NCBI GenBank assembly: GCA_017542305.1
Contig: JAFXXK010000020.1
Span: 1-64,000 of the forward strand
Direction: 5' to 3'
DNA from: a bacterium
GTDB lineage: Bacteria; Cyanobacteriota; Vampirovibrionia; Gastranaerophilales; Gastranaerophilaceae
Length of the DNA: 64,000 nucleotides
Part shown: positions 17,758 through 26,647 of the stretch, one piece after another
How the letters are laid out: each line of letters opens with the position of its first letter
Position numbering within the stretch: the stretch's first letter is position 1
The notes under the pieces: model-generated
What the model was told of the DNA's origin: nothing
Seen by the model: only the letters and a program-made list of their open reading frames with translations
Database searches by the model: none
Translations under genes and position numbers: made by a program

Positions 17758-18384
17758 ATGAAGAAATTTTTAATAAGTTTAACAGCGGTTGCCGCTTTAA
17801 TGGCAGGTCAGTCAGTTTTGGCAAAAAATGTTCCTGTTACGGCTATTACACCGTTTTCAACATCTAATCCGCCTGCTGAAATTGCAGTCAGAATTAACAG
17901 TAATGTTCAGGTAACTGATGATGTAGTTCTTTTTGAAGGCTATACCGTAAGAGGTAAATTGGTATTACAGAACGGTTTATTATCATTTGTTCCTTACAGT
18001 TTTATAAATGTTCATAATGAAGAAGGTTCTTTTGAAACCCAGACTTATGGTGTTTTTGAAGGATACGTTGATAACAGCGGTAAAATGGTAAAACTTCCGC
18101 CGAATACTTCCGTAACCGTAAGTCCTAATCAAATGATTATACTTAATTTTAAGGATGTAATTCCTAAGTATGTAGAAATGCCTGAAAATGTTACAGGTAC
18201 AGCAACAGAAATATCTATTGATACTACAACTCCGGAAACAATTGAATCTCAAAGACCTTTCGCAAGAAGATTACCGGGTCTGCCGATTACTGATTTAAGC
18301 ACAATGGATGCTACAAATAAATATAATCCGGCTATGCCGCTTCCGAATATTTTGAGAAATCGTAACGGAGAATTTTTAAGATAA
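17758..18384 (+). CDS. Exported protein, first of a tandem paralogous pair
   Basis: 208 residues with a clear signal peptide (MKKFLISLTAVAALMAGQSVLA). The mature part is beta-rich: PVTAITPFSTSNPPAEIAVR, a Gly-containing FEGYTVRGKL turn, and FVPYSFINVHNEEG. The same blocks recur in the next gene (FSTTNPPKTIQVQ, LYQGTVI, FVPVSYINDQNE), so the two are diverged tandem duplicates. Probably periplasmic or surface proteins. Function not recognised. AGGAG precedes the ATG. Confidence 0.75.
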   Translation: MKKFLISLTAVAALMAGQSVLAKNVPVTAITPFSTSNPPAEIAVRINSNVQVTDDVVLFEGYTVRGKLVLQNGLLSFVPYSFINVHNEEGSFETQTYGVFEGYVDNSGKMVKLPPNTSVTVSPNQMIILNFKDVIPKYVEMPENVTGTATEISIDTTTPETIESQRPFARRLPGLPITDLSTMDATNKYNPAMPLPNILRNRNGEFLR

Positions 18385-18386
18385 TT

Positions 18387-18965
18387 ATGACAAATAAATT
18401 TTTTAAATTTTTAATAGTAACAGGTACCATATTTATGGTGCCTGTTTCTGCTAGTGCAAAAATTATGATTGTAGAGTCTGTTTCGGAATTTTCTACCACT
18501 AACCCGCCAAAAACAATTCAGGTTCAGTTACGTAAAGAAATTGAAGTGGACAATTTCGAACTGTATCAGGGAACAGTAATTAATTGTGAAATAACCGAGG
18601 TAAAGGCTCCAAAACGTTTAAAGAGAGATGCGACGTTCTCATTTGTTCCCGTATCTTATATTAATGATCAAAATGAAACCGTACACTTTCCGGTAAGTGT
18701 TAAAGCAAAATATATAAAAACTATTGATAAAAAAACTGCAGAATCTGCTGCAATAACAGCGGCGAAAACCGTAAGTAATAAGATTGTACCGGGACTTGGG
18801 CTTGGTGTAGGTGCTATTGAAGGTGCAATAGATGCTGAAAATGGGCAAAAAATAAAAGGTGCTGCTACCGGTGTGTATGAATCTACTCCGTTTTCTTGGG
18901 TTGAAAAAGGTAAAGAACTTACAATTGAGCGTGGTGACGGCTTATTAATAAGAGTTACAAGATAA
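18387..18965 (+). CDS. Exported protein, second of a tandem paralogous pair
   Basis: 192 residues with a signal peptide (FFKFLIVTGTIFMVPVSASA). It shares the FSTxNPP, YQG/FEG and FSFVPVSYIN blocks with the upstream gene and begins 2 bp after that gene's stop, so it is translationally coupled. It adds a Gly/Ala-rich region (VPGLGLGVGAIEGAIDAENG) that could be membrane-interacting, absent from its partner. Function unknown. Confidence 0.72.
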   Translation: MTNKFFKFLIVTGTIFMVPVSASAKIMIVESVSEFSTTNPPKTIQVQLRKEIEVDNFELYQGTVINCEITEVKAPKRLKRDATFSFVPVSYINDQNETVHFPVSVKAKYIKTIDKKTAESAAITAAKTVSNKIVPGLGLGVGAIEGAIDAENGQKIKGAATGVYESTPFSWVEKGKELTIERGDGLLIRVTR

Positions 18966-19002
18966 AAACAGTAAATATTAAATGATAAGGTTGAATAATT
19001 AA

Positions 19003-20217
19003 ATGGATTCTCAAAACAGTTGTTCTAATAAATCTGTTTCATCAGATAAATTTTGGTATATTTGCATTTGGGGAATAATATTTACGGGGATTATATTAAG
19101 ATTATCCTTTGTATTGTTTAATGCCGGATTATGGCATGATGAGTGTGCGCTTGCTATTAATATTTTGGACAGAGATTTTTCGGGATTGCTGCAACCGTTA
19201 AGGTTTTTACAGATAGTTCCGCCTTTGTTCCTGTTATTAAGCAAATTTCTGATATCAATTTTCCCGTGTCATGGAAATATGGATTTAACCGATTTTGTAT
19301 TCAGAGTAATTCCTTTATGCGGTGGTATCGGTTCAATATTGGCATTTTATTATCTGCTGAAAAATCTGTTCCAAAATAAGGCTGTTATTTTATTCGGAGT
19401 AGCGATGGCAGCTTTATCTCCTGCGTTAATCAACTATTCCTATGAGTTTAAACCGTATTCTACCGATGTTTTAATAGGGATACTTTTAATGATTTATTTT
19501 TTGAAAGTTAATAATTTAAGTTATATCAAACAAATAGTTCATTCCGTCGGTTTATTTTGTCTGGTAATGTTTTCATTGCCTGCTGCATTTGTAAGTATTG
19601 CCGGTATGTTTCCATTACTTATGAAAGACCGAAAGAAATTTATTTGTGCAATTGTTCCTTTCCTATTATGTTTTGGAATATATTATCTGTTATATTTGAA
19701 AGGGATATTAGAATTCCATGGTGCAAAAATGAACCATAATTGGAATGATTATTTTATAACTTTTTCAAATTTCTTTAGTGTGTTATTGTTCTATATAAAA
19801 GTAAATCTCAATATGTTTGTATTCCCGATTATTACTTTTCTGTTTTCTGTTGCGGGGATATTTTATATATGGAAAAAGGATAAAACAGCCGCAATTATAA
19901 TATCCGTTGTTTTATGTGAGGTATTAACCGCCTCTGCCCTGAGAATTTATCCTATTGATCCGAGAACCCAGTTATTTCTAATTCCGTTTTTAATATTGTT
20001 GATATGTTCGTTTTTAGACAGATTGTGTGTAAAGAACATAATGAAAGTTTGCGGTGGGGTTTTTGTTATTGTATGTGTATTAATAAACCTGTACTCCGGT
20101 CGTTTTGTTCTTGTTAATAAGGCAGTTGGGGATGCAAAACAACTTATAATAACAACTGCTGAAGAAGCTATCCCCGATAACTGTGCTGTTGTTATTCCAA
20201 GAGAATCTAATGTCTAA
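19003..20217 (+). CDS. GT-C type membrane glycosyltransferase, cut by an in-frame TAA
   Basis: 404 residues with roughly nine to ten membrane segments. The first periplasmic loop contains NAGLWHDEC; an acidic pair in this loop is the hallmark of GT-C enzymes (ArnT/PMT/GT39 superfamily) that use polyprenyl-linked sugars. The tail after the last membrane segment is cut by TAA at 20215-20217, but the same frame continues for 70 sense codons. The protein may be truncated but functional, read through, or a recent pseudogene. Confidence 0.72.
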   Translation: MDSQNSCSNKSVSSDKFWYICIWGIIFTGIILRLSFVLFNAGLWHDECALAINILDRDFSGLLQPLRFLQIVPPLFLLLSKFLISIFPCHGNMDLTDFVFRVIPLCGGIGSILAFYYLLKNLFQNKAVILFGVAMAALSPALINYSYEFKPYSTDVLIGILLMIYFLKVNNLSYIKQIVHSVGLFCLVMFSLPAAFVSIAGMFPLLMKDRKKFICAIVPFLLCFGIYYLLYLKGILEFHGAKMNHNWNDYFITFSNFFSVLLFYIKVNLNMFVFPIITFLFSVAGIFYIWKKDKTAAIIISVVLCEVLTASALRIYPIDPRTQLFLIPFLILLICSFLDRLCVKNIMKVCGGVFVIVCVLINLYSGRFVLVNKAVGDAKQLIITTAEEAIPDNCAVVIPRESNV

Positions 20218-20430
20218 TGGATTTATTATTCACGGTTTTTCAATTTTCCTGAAGATAAAATATATTTGCAGGGCTGGACAGAGGATGATAATTGGTGGTT
20301 AAGTCATATCCCCGATAAGTTTTATTACTATGCTCCGTATGAGCCTGTTATACATGAAAGTATTGCGGCAAAAGAACCTCAGTTGTCCGCTAAAGGTATC
20401 TTTTCGGGTATCGTTTTAAAAGTAAATTAA
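20218..20430 (+). pseudogene. In-frame continuation of the GT-C glycosyltransferase
   Basis: After the TAA the same frame reads on to a second TAA at 20428-20430. The 70 codons are protein-like and use the neighbours' codons (WIYYSRFFNFPEDKIYLQGW, then YYYAPYEPV). It has no start codon of its own with a ribosome-binding site, so it is best read as the separated C-terminus of the upstream gene. Confidence 0.65.
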
Positions 20431-20443
20431 CATATTTTTTAGT

Positions 20444-20472
20444 TTGCAAAAAGCTTAAATTTATGCTAAAAT
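20444..20472 (+). promoter_or_regulatory. Promoter of the giant RTX gene
   Basis: TTGCAA (20444-20449), 17-bp spacer, extended -10 TATGCTAAAAT (20462-20472). This leaves a leader of ~210 nt before the start codon, holding a possible 28-codon ORF (20506-20592) preceded by GGGG. Confidence 0.55.
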
Positions 20473-20689
20473 AACTACATAATATGCAGGTATTACGGGG
20501 TAATAATGGCAGTAAAAATTTTCCAATATTTAAAATTTTTTGTTACTACAGAAATTTTTGTTTTTATTGTTGAAACTCCTATAAGATGTTGATATTTGCA
20601 AATTACAGTTTTCTTTATTAGAAGATATTTTTCTGTATTGTTAAAAAATAAAAATTTAATAAAAGATGGTATTAAAAAAAGGAGAAAAA

Positions 20690-23600
20690 ATGGCTAAAAC
20701 TTTGACGATTAAAATTGGTGCAGGAACGCCGAAAAAGACGTATGATCTTAAAGGTGTAACAACTCTTAAGTTTTCTGATAGTGAAAAAACTAAAGCAAAA
20801 AACGTAATTCAATATATAGAGTCAATTGTTTCATCAATTACAGCGTCAGGTTCGACCATAACATTGGCTGCAAAAATTGATAAAAAGACATATAACATAA
20901 ATTTCACAAATTGCACAAGTCTAAAAACTATAAAAGCAACAGCAAAAGGAAAGGATTTAACTTCCTGTAACTTAGAAGCCTTGTTGAAAGCTTATGATGC
21001 ATTGACTTTCAATTGGGAGAAAAATGGTAAAAATGTTAATGCAACATTTTTAAATGATACCATTAATATGTCAACGGCAACAGAAGGTGTTAAGATTACT
21101 GCCGGAGATGGCAAAGATAAAATTACGGGTTCAAAATATAATGATAAAATTACTGCCGGAGCAGATAATGATACAATCAGCGCAGGAGGCGGAAAGGATA
21201 CAATATATGCCGGTGCAGGCAATGATAAAGTTAACGGCAGAAACGATAACGATTATATAGAAGGCGGAGCAGGAAACGACAAGCTGTATGGTGATGCCGG
21301 AGATGACACAATAAAAGGCGGCAATGGCACTGACCTCATAGAAGGCGGTGACGGAAACGATAAACTGTATGGTGATGCCGGAATTGATACAATAAAAGGC
21401 GGCAATGGCACTGACCTTATAGAAGGCGGTGACGGAAACGACAAACTGTATGGTGATGCCGGAATTGATACAATAAAAGGCGGTGCCGGTAATGACCTTA
21501 TAGAAGGCGGAGCAGGAAACGATAAATTGTATGGTGATGCCGGAACTGATACAATAAAAGGTGGTTCAGGCAACGACAGTATTTATGCCGGATCAGGTAA
21601 TGACAGAATATATGCAGGTACGGGTAACGATTATATAAATGCAGGTAAAGGTGATAACATCCTGTATTTTGGCAAAAGTGAAGGATATAATAATGTCGTT
21701 AACGGCAGCGGAACAGATATAATCTACTTTAACAAAGAAAGTAACATAAAAAATGTAAAATATGTATATTCAGGAAAGGATTTGATATTAACATCCGGTG
21801 GTACGATCGTAAATCTTAACAATTACAAAAACGGTCACAGTGCAAAATATATTCAGGTTGGGAATATCCCTGTTACAATAAAAGAATTCTTAAAGACAGC
21901 TAAAAAAACAACTGTTCCGGAAAATCCGACAACTCCGACAGTACCGACCCAGCCGACAACTCCGACGGCACCGACCCAACCGACAACTCCGACGGCGCCT
22001 ACCGATCCGACAACTCCATCATATATAACTGTAAACGGAACAAGAGTAACTGTCGGAACAGATAATGCGGATACGTTAACAACAAGCGGTCAGAGTCCGA
22101 ACAGATTATATGCACATGGCGGGGATGATAATATAACTACCGGTGATAGTTGGACAACAAATTATATTTATGCAGGTGCAGGAAATGACATCATAACAAG
22201 CGGCGCAGCGCGTGATTTTATCTATGGCGGCAGTGGTGAAAACACAATCTATCTGTCTGCGGGTTCAGGCAACGATTATACTTATGATGAAAATGATAAT
22301 ACCTTTGTATTTAAAGATATTACAGATCTGAACCAATTAACTTTTTCGGCAGGTGTGCAGGATTCCTTAGGAACTGTTGCCGATCTTACCATAACAGGTT
22401 ACGGAAATAGTGACGATTCTCTTACAATAAAGTGTTTCTTTAATATTGAAGGTTATGATTATTCTAAAATAAAATTACAGGCAGGAGAAAACGGAACCCC
22501 TGTTTCATTGTATGAATTAATAAATAAAAGTGATTTAAAAACCAGTTACTTTACGGGTTATTGGAAAGCAAGACCTAAAGCAATTACGACTTCACCTGCT
22601 CAAAAAGCCCCTCAAATTGATAGTGTGATATACGGCAATACTCCGGGAGTCGGATCTCATAATGTTCTATTGGGAACGGCGGGTGGAAACAATACCTTCT
22701 ACTCGGGCGGCAGTAATGCAGGTATTGCAGGCTCGGGTGCATACGGAGCGACTATGATATACGGTGGTGATGGGGATGAAACTTTCCACACCGAAGGAAA
22801 TATAATATATTTTAACGACAACGGAACCTTAAGACCATTTGAACAAGAAAGCATATATGTTGTAGATAAACCTAACGGCACGAAAGAAGTTAGTATGGGT
22901 GTGTACTATCGTACTTCTGAAACTGAAACCCCGATAGGGTCATACAAAGATTACTATGGCAAAGAACATCATGTGTTCTATACGGAAGACGCAGACAAAA
23001 TTGCTCAAATTTCTGATGATGATAAATTTGGAACAAGTTTTGTTTACACAGTCGATAATCATCAATATACAGTTAATTGTATAACGTCATCAGTCTTGGC
23101 AGTAGAAGGCGGCGGCGGAAATGATACCTTCTATACCGGCTATGGCGCAGATGGCGATGACGGAAATGATACTATTATTGGTTCAGGTGTAATGTATGGC
23201 GGCAGAGGGGATGATAAATTTGTATTAACAGATGCATATAAAGACTCACTTAGTCCAATGTATAATGTTTATACAAATTCAGGTAACGACTATGTTGATA
23301 CAAAAGGTGTTCCTAATAACGGTTCAAATGTTGTTGTTGAATTTGATGAAGGTGTAAATACTCTTGTTGTTGATGGTTCAAGAAATGTAAATATCATTAT
23401 CGGTGAATCTAAAACATATCAGCAGGAAGAAACAGACATATTTATTGAAACAAGATATTTGTGGCAAGCAAGAAATACACACTATACAGCTTTTGAAAAA
23501 AACGGTGATTTGTATATTGTATCAAACAACAGCACTAAATCCCAAGACCAAGACGGATATATTGCAATAGACGGCAAAGGTGCAGGAGTTTTAATTCTTA

Positions 23601-26461
23601 AAGGCTGGACTAATTTATCGGATACTCAAAAAGATAATATTACAATCAGTTATAGAGAATTACTTGCAACAACAAATTATACAAGTTCGACTTATACAAT
23701 AAAAGAGTTCTTAAAAATTATTGACGGTACAAGTGATTCATATATAGACTACGGTAACGGTCGCCATACTTATATGGACGGCGATAAAGAAAGAATAAAC
23801 GAAACATATATATTTGAAACAATTGATAATTCAAACGGTGAACTTTCAGTCATAAATCAATTTGGCGATGATGTAACTACTACGAGAAACATTTATGACG
23901 ATTACGGAGAACTTGACGGAACAGATGTAGGAATTGTTGATTACTTCATAATCGGTTCAAACGGCAGCCAAACAATCAGAGGTGGCGGCGGTAATGATGT
24001 TATCTTCGGAGATAACATCAACGGACACGATAATGACGGACGTTATATATATGAAACAAGCAATGACGGAAATGATGTTATTTTCGGCGGAAAAGGTAAC
24101 GATTATATCATAGGCGGCGGCGGAAATGACACTATTCACGGAGGTTCAGGCACTGATTATCTTGACGGCGGAAAAGGAGACGACCTTCTTGTCGGCGGTA
24201 CTTTAGGTACGGAAGAAGAATTTAATAAATCAGTTTTGACAAATATATTTAATTTAAAAGAAATCCATGGCGGTGACGGAGCTGATACAATATACAGCTT
24301 AGGAAGTTATGATGATGACGTCACATTTAATGAAGCCGAATCTAAACAATACCTTGGCGGCAACACTTATTTCAGAAATAATATATACGCAGGTAACGGA
24401 AATGACATAATCCATTCAAACGGTTTTAGCGACAAAGTATATGCGGGTAACGGTAATGATACAATATACTCTTATGTCGGAGATTATAATTCAAACTATA
24501 ATTCTAACGCAGCATCTGAAATATATGGTGAAGACGGTAATGACCGTATAATCTTAAAAAGCCAGTCAGATGTTCATGTATTCGGCGGAAACGGCAACGA
24601 TGTTATAGATGCTCGTGAAGCAAGTGTTGTTTATTACAATATGCTTTATGGAGATAACGGTAATGACTCAATATATGGTTCAAACAGCTGGGATATTATT
24701 TATACAGGACAAGGCGATAACCGTGTTGAAGCCGGTGGCGGCAATGATGAAATTTACGGAAGTGACTTGTGGCTTGGTCGCGGCGGTGATAACTATATTG
24801 ATGCAGGCGACGGCAACGATTATATAAGAACATCAGGTTCAAGTACCGTTATAGGCGGGGCAGGTAATGATACGATTTATATCTCAATGGGATATAATAA
24901 TGTTCCGTCAAACTTATATATAGATGGCGGTGACGGTGATGATACCTATATTACCGATGGCGGATACGGATACGATACAATTGTTGCAAGTGCAGGAAAA
25001 GACGTTATAGAATTTAAAGGTTTTGTAAAAGATAATACAAGTTATCGATATAACGGCAATGATTTAGTATTATCATACACAAGTGACGGATATCCGGCAG
25101 GACTTGTACTTAAAGATTATAAATCAAACGGATTTGCAAACTATATTATTAAAACCTATGGCGGGTATGATGAGAATTATGCTCAAAACGGTCAATACTC
25201 AATGACGGATTTCATAAATTATCTTAACGGTAATTATCAAATGGCAACAAATGGAACTAACGGAGATGATGCAATTTCTGCAGCAGGTGATATAAACGGT
25301 TTGGGCGGAAACGACTTTATTTTAGCTCACTCTACAACATCAACAGAAACAAATCCGCAAATAATCAATACAGGCTCAGGCAATAATTCGGTTCTGGTAC
25401 AAAGTAAATATTCAAGTATCACAGGCGGAGCAGGCAACGATGAATATAATCTGCAAAGTAGTATTGCAACCATTGTTGATGCAGGCGGAAACAACTCAAT
25501 TACTGTCGCAGACACACTGAATAATGATAATATTTATTTTGATATAACATTAAACGGTAACGGGGATAACACAATAACAAGTGCTCCAAATGCTGATTAT
25601 TGTGCTTATAAGATAACTGCAACAGGTTCGGGTAAACAAACTATAAATATTTATAGTTCTGCTCAACGTGATAATTGGATATATGACGAAAATAATAATT
25701 TTGTGGAAACAAAAACTTATAAAACGGAAGTTACGACGGGTTCGGGTAATGATGATATAACTGTTTATCAAGGTGATGTTAATTCAGGGGCAGGTAACGA
25801 TACAATAACTGCAACATACTCTGCTACCTTAAACGGAGATGCAGGAGATGACAGTTATATTGTTGAATATCAATACACAAGCAGTTACTCTGCTATAACT
25901 CTTATTGATGATGTAGAAGGTGATAATAAATTAACAATAAATAACTCTAATTTAAACGGTGATTCTGCAAAAGAATACAGTGATTTTACGGTCATCTTTA
26001 ATGTTGATCAATCAGGTAACTACAGAAACTTCTCATTCCATGATGAGGTCTTAAATACTAATACTGATCAATGGTATAATGTTGATGTAAATGATGTAGG
26101 CTATTGTTCATTTATTACGAGTGAAAATATTACTTATGAGGATGTTCAAAAAGCCTTTGGTACAGCTCAATATAGTGAAGATGAAGGACCGCATTGGATA
26201 ACTTATAATGGCGGAATAAGAATGACAAACGGAACATTAGAAAAAATGGAAACAATATCCGTTAATGACGATTACAATACAACTTCAATTGACATTGATG
26301 CTGCTCGTCAGGCAGTTGCATCATGGCTGCATTCAGACGGCAGGGATTATGCCGATGTTCAGGCTGCTTGCAGCGTAAATGATTCGACTACCGCCAGAGC
26401 AAACCTTGTTGCAATAACGGAAATTATTAACGAAAATTTGAATTGGACACAAAATATGTAA
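20690..26461 (+). CDS. Giant RTX-repeat (hemolysin-type calcium-binding) protein
   Basis: 1923 residues. AAAGGAG before ATG 20690 fixes the start. There is no signal peptide. A unique domain of ~145 residues is followed by a dense block of nine-residue GGxGxDxLx calcium-binding repeats (about 145-320), then an HCBP-like domain ending in GGTIVNLNNYKNGHSAKYI, a Pro/Thr linker (PTTPTVPTQ repeats) and further scattered RTX repeats to ~1700. The C-terminus has the block QAVASWLHSDGRDYADVQAA, shared with the other two RTX proteins here. RTX proteins are normally exported by type I secretion through an uncleaved C-terminal signal (family knowledge); no ABC/HlyD/TolC genes lie nearby. Adhesin or matrix role is inferred. 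No enzymatic domain recognised. Confidence 0.88.
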   Translation: MAKTLTIKIGAGTPKKTYDLKGVTTLKFSDSEKTKAKNVIQYIESIVSSITASGSTITLAAKIDKKTYNINFTNCTSLKTIKATAKGKDLTSCNLEALLKAYDALTFNWEKNGKNVNATFLNDTINMSTATEGVKITAGDGKDKITGSKYNDKITAGADNDTISAGGGKDTIYAGAGNDKVNGRNDNDYIEGGAGNDKLYGDAGDDTIKGGNGTDLIEGGDGNDKLYGDAGIDTIKGGNGTDLIEGGDGNDKLYGDAGIDTIKGGAGNDLIEGGAGNDKLYGDAGTDTIKGGSGNDSIYAGSGNDRIYAGTGNDYINAGKGDNILYFGKSEGYNNVVNGSGTDIIYFNKESNIKNVKYVYSGKDLILTSGGTIVNLNNYKNGHSAKYIQVGNIPVTIKEFLKTAKKTTVPENPTTPTVPTQPTTPTAPTQPTTPTAPTDPTTPSYITVNGTRVTVGTDNADTLTTSGQSPNRLYAHGGDDNITTGDSWTTNYIYAGAGNDIITSGAARDFIYGGSGENTIYLSAGSGNDYTYDENDNTFVFKDITDLNQLTFSAGVQDSLGTVADLTITGYGNSDDSLTIKCFFNIEGYDYSKIKLQAGENGTPVSLYELINKSDLKTSYFTGYWKARPKAITTSPAQKAPQIDSVIYGNTPGVGSHNVLLGTAGGNNTFYSGGSNAGIAGSGAYGATMIYGGDGDETFHTEGNIIYFNDNGTLRPFEQESIYVVDKPNGTKEVSMGVYYRTSETETPIGSYKDYYGKEHHVFYTEDADKIAQISDDDKFGTSFVYTVDNHQYTVNCITSSVLAVEGGGGNDTFYTGYGADGDDGNDTIIGSGVMYGGRGDDKFVLTDAYKDSLSPMYNVYTNSGNDYVDTKGVPNNGSNVVVEFDEGVNTLVVDGSRNVNIIIGESKTYQQEETDIFIETRYLWQARNTHYTAFEKNGDLYIVSNNSTKSQDQDGYIAIDGKGAGVLILKGWTNLSDTQKDNITISYRELLATTNYTSSTYTIKEFLKIIDGTSDSYIDYGNGRHTYMDGDKERINETYIFETIDNSNGELSVINQFGDDVTTTRNIYDDYGELDGTDVGIVDYFIIGSNGSQTIRGGGGNDVIFGDNINGHDNDGRYIYETSNDGNDVIFGGKGNDYIIGGGGNDTIHGGSGTDYLDGGKGDDLLVGGTLGTEEEFNKSVLTNIFNLKEIHGGDGADTIYSLGSYDDDVTFNEAESKQYLGGNTYFRNNIYAGNGNDIIHSNGFSDKVYAGNGNDTIYSYVGDYNSNYNSNAASEIYGEDGNDRIILKSQSDVHVFGGNGNDVIDAREASVVYYNMLYGDNGNDSIYGSNSWDIIYTGQGDNRVEAGGGNDEIYGSDLWLGRGGDNYIDAGDGNDYIRTSGSSTVIGGAGNDTIYISMGYNNVPSNLYIDGGDGDDTYITDGGYGYDTIVASAGKDVIEFKGFVKDNTSYRYNGNDLVLSYTSDGYPAGLVLKDYKSNGFANYIIKTYGGYDENYAQNGQYSMTDFINYLNGNYQMATNGTNGDDAISAAGDINGLGGNDFILAHSTTSTETNPQIINTGSGNNSVLVQSKYSSITGGAGNDEYNLQSSIATIVDAGGNNSITVADTLNNDNIYFDITLNGNGDNTITSAPNADYCAYKITATGSGKQTINIYSSAQRDNWIYDENNNFVETKTYKTEVTTGSGNDDITVYQGDVNSGAGNDTITATYSATLNGDAGDDSYIVEYQYTSSYSAITLIDDVEGDNKLTINNSNLNGDSAKEYSDFTVIFNVDQSGNYRNFSFHDEVLNTNTDQWYNVDVNDVGYCSFITSENITYEDVQKAFGTAQYSEDEGPHWITYNGGIRMTNGTLEKMETISVNDDYNTTSIDIDAARQAVASWLHSDGRDYADVQAACSVNDSTTARANLVAITEIINENLNWTQNM
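21257..21580 (+). repeat. Four 81-bp tandem repeats inside the RTX gene
   Basis: Four units of 27 codons (each three RTX nonamers, IEGGxGNDK-LYGDAGxDT-IKGGxGxDx) lie head to tail. Units 2 and 3 differ at only a few bases, including silent sites, pointing to recent duplication. Confidence 0.85.
21926..22017 (+). repeat. 27-bp Pro/Thr-linker repeats
   Basis: About three and a half copies of a 27-bp unit encoding PTTPTxPTQ form a likely extended linker between two parts of the RTX protein. Confidence 0.8.
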
Positions 26462-26478
26462 AGTTCAAATAGCAAAAT

Positions 26479-26516
26479 AAAAACGGCAGAATGAATTTTC
26501 GTTCTGTCGTTTTTTA
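26479..26516 (+). terminator. Terminator after the giant RTX gene
   Basis: AAACGGCAGAA (26481-26491) pairs with TTCTGTCGTTT (26502-26512, one G-T pair), followed by T. Confidence 0.8.
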
Positions 26517-26556
26517 TTTTAAGACAATAAATGCCGTAAAATGTATTATTTTACTG

Positions 26557-26585
26557 TTTACATTGAATTTTGAGCATGTTAGAAT
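26557..26585 (+). promoter_or_regulatory. ppdK promoter
   Basis: TTTACA (26557-26562), 17-bp spacer, TAGAAT (26580-26585) with a TGT extension. Confidence 0.6.
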
Positions 26586-26647
26586 TTAGTCATAGAAAAG
26601 GATTTCTATATTAAGGTAATTATTTTATAAACATGGAAAGGAAAACT

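Noticed and set aside
20506-20592. 28-codon ORF in the giant RTX leader
   Set aside because: Too short and only a GGGG stretch upstream; mentioned with the promoter but not called as a gene.
21100-21640. CRISPR-like regular repeats
   Set aside because: The repeats are coding nonamers of an RTX protein without unique spacers, and no cas genes are near.
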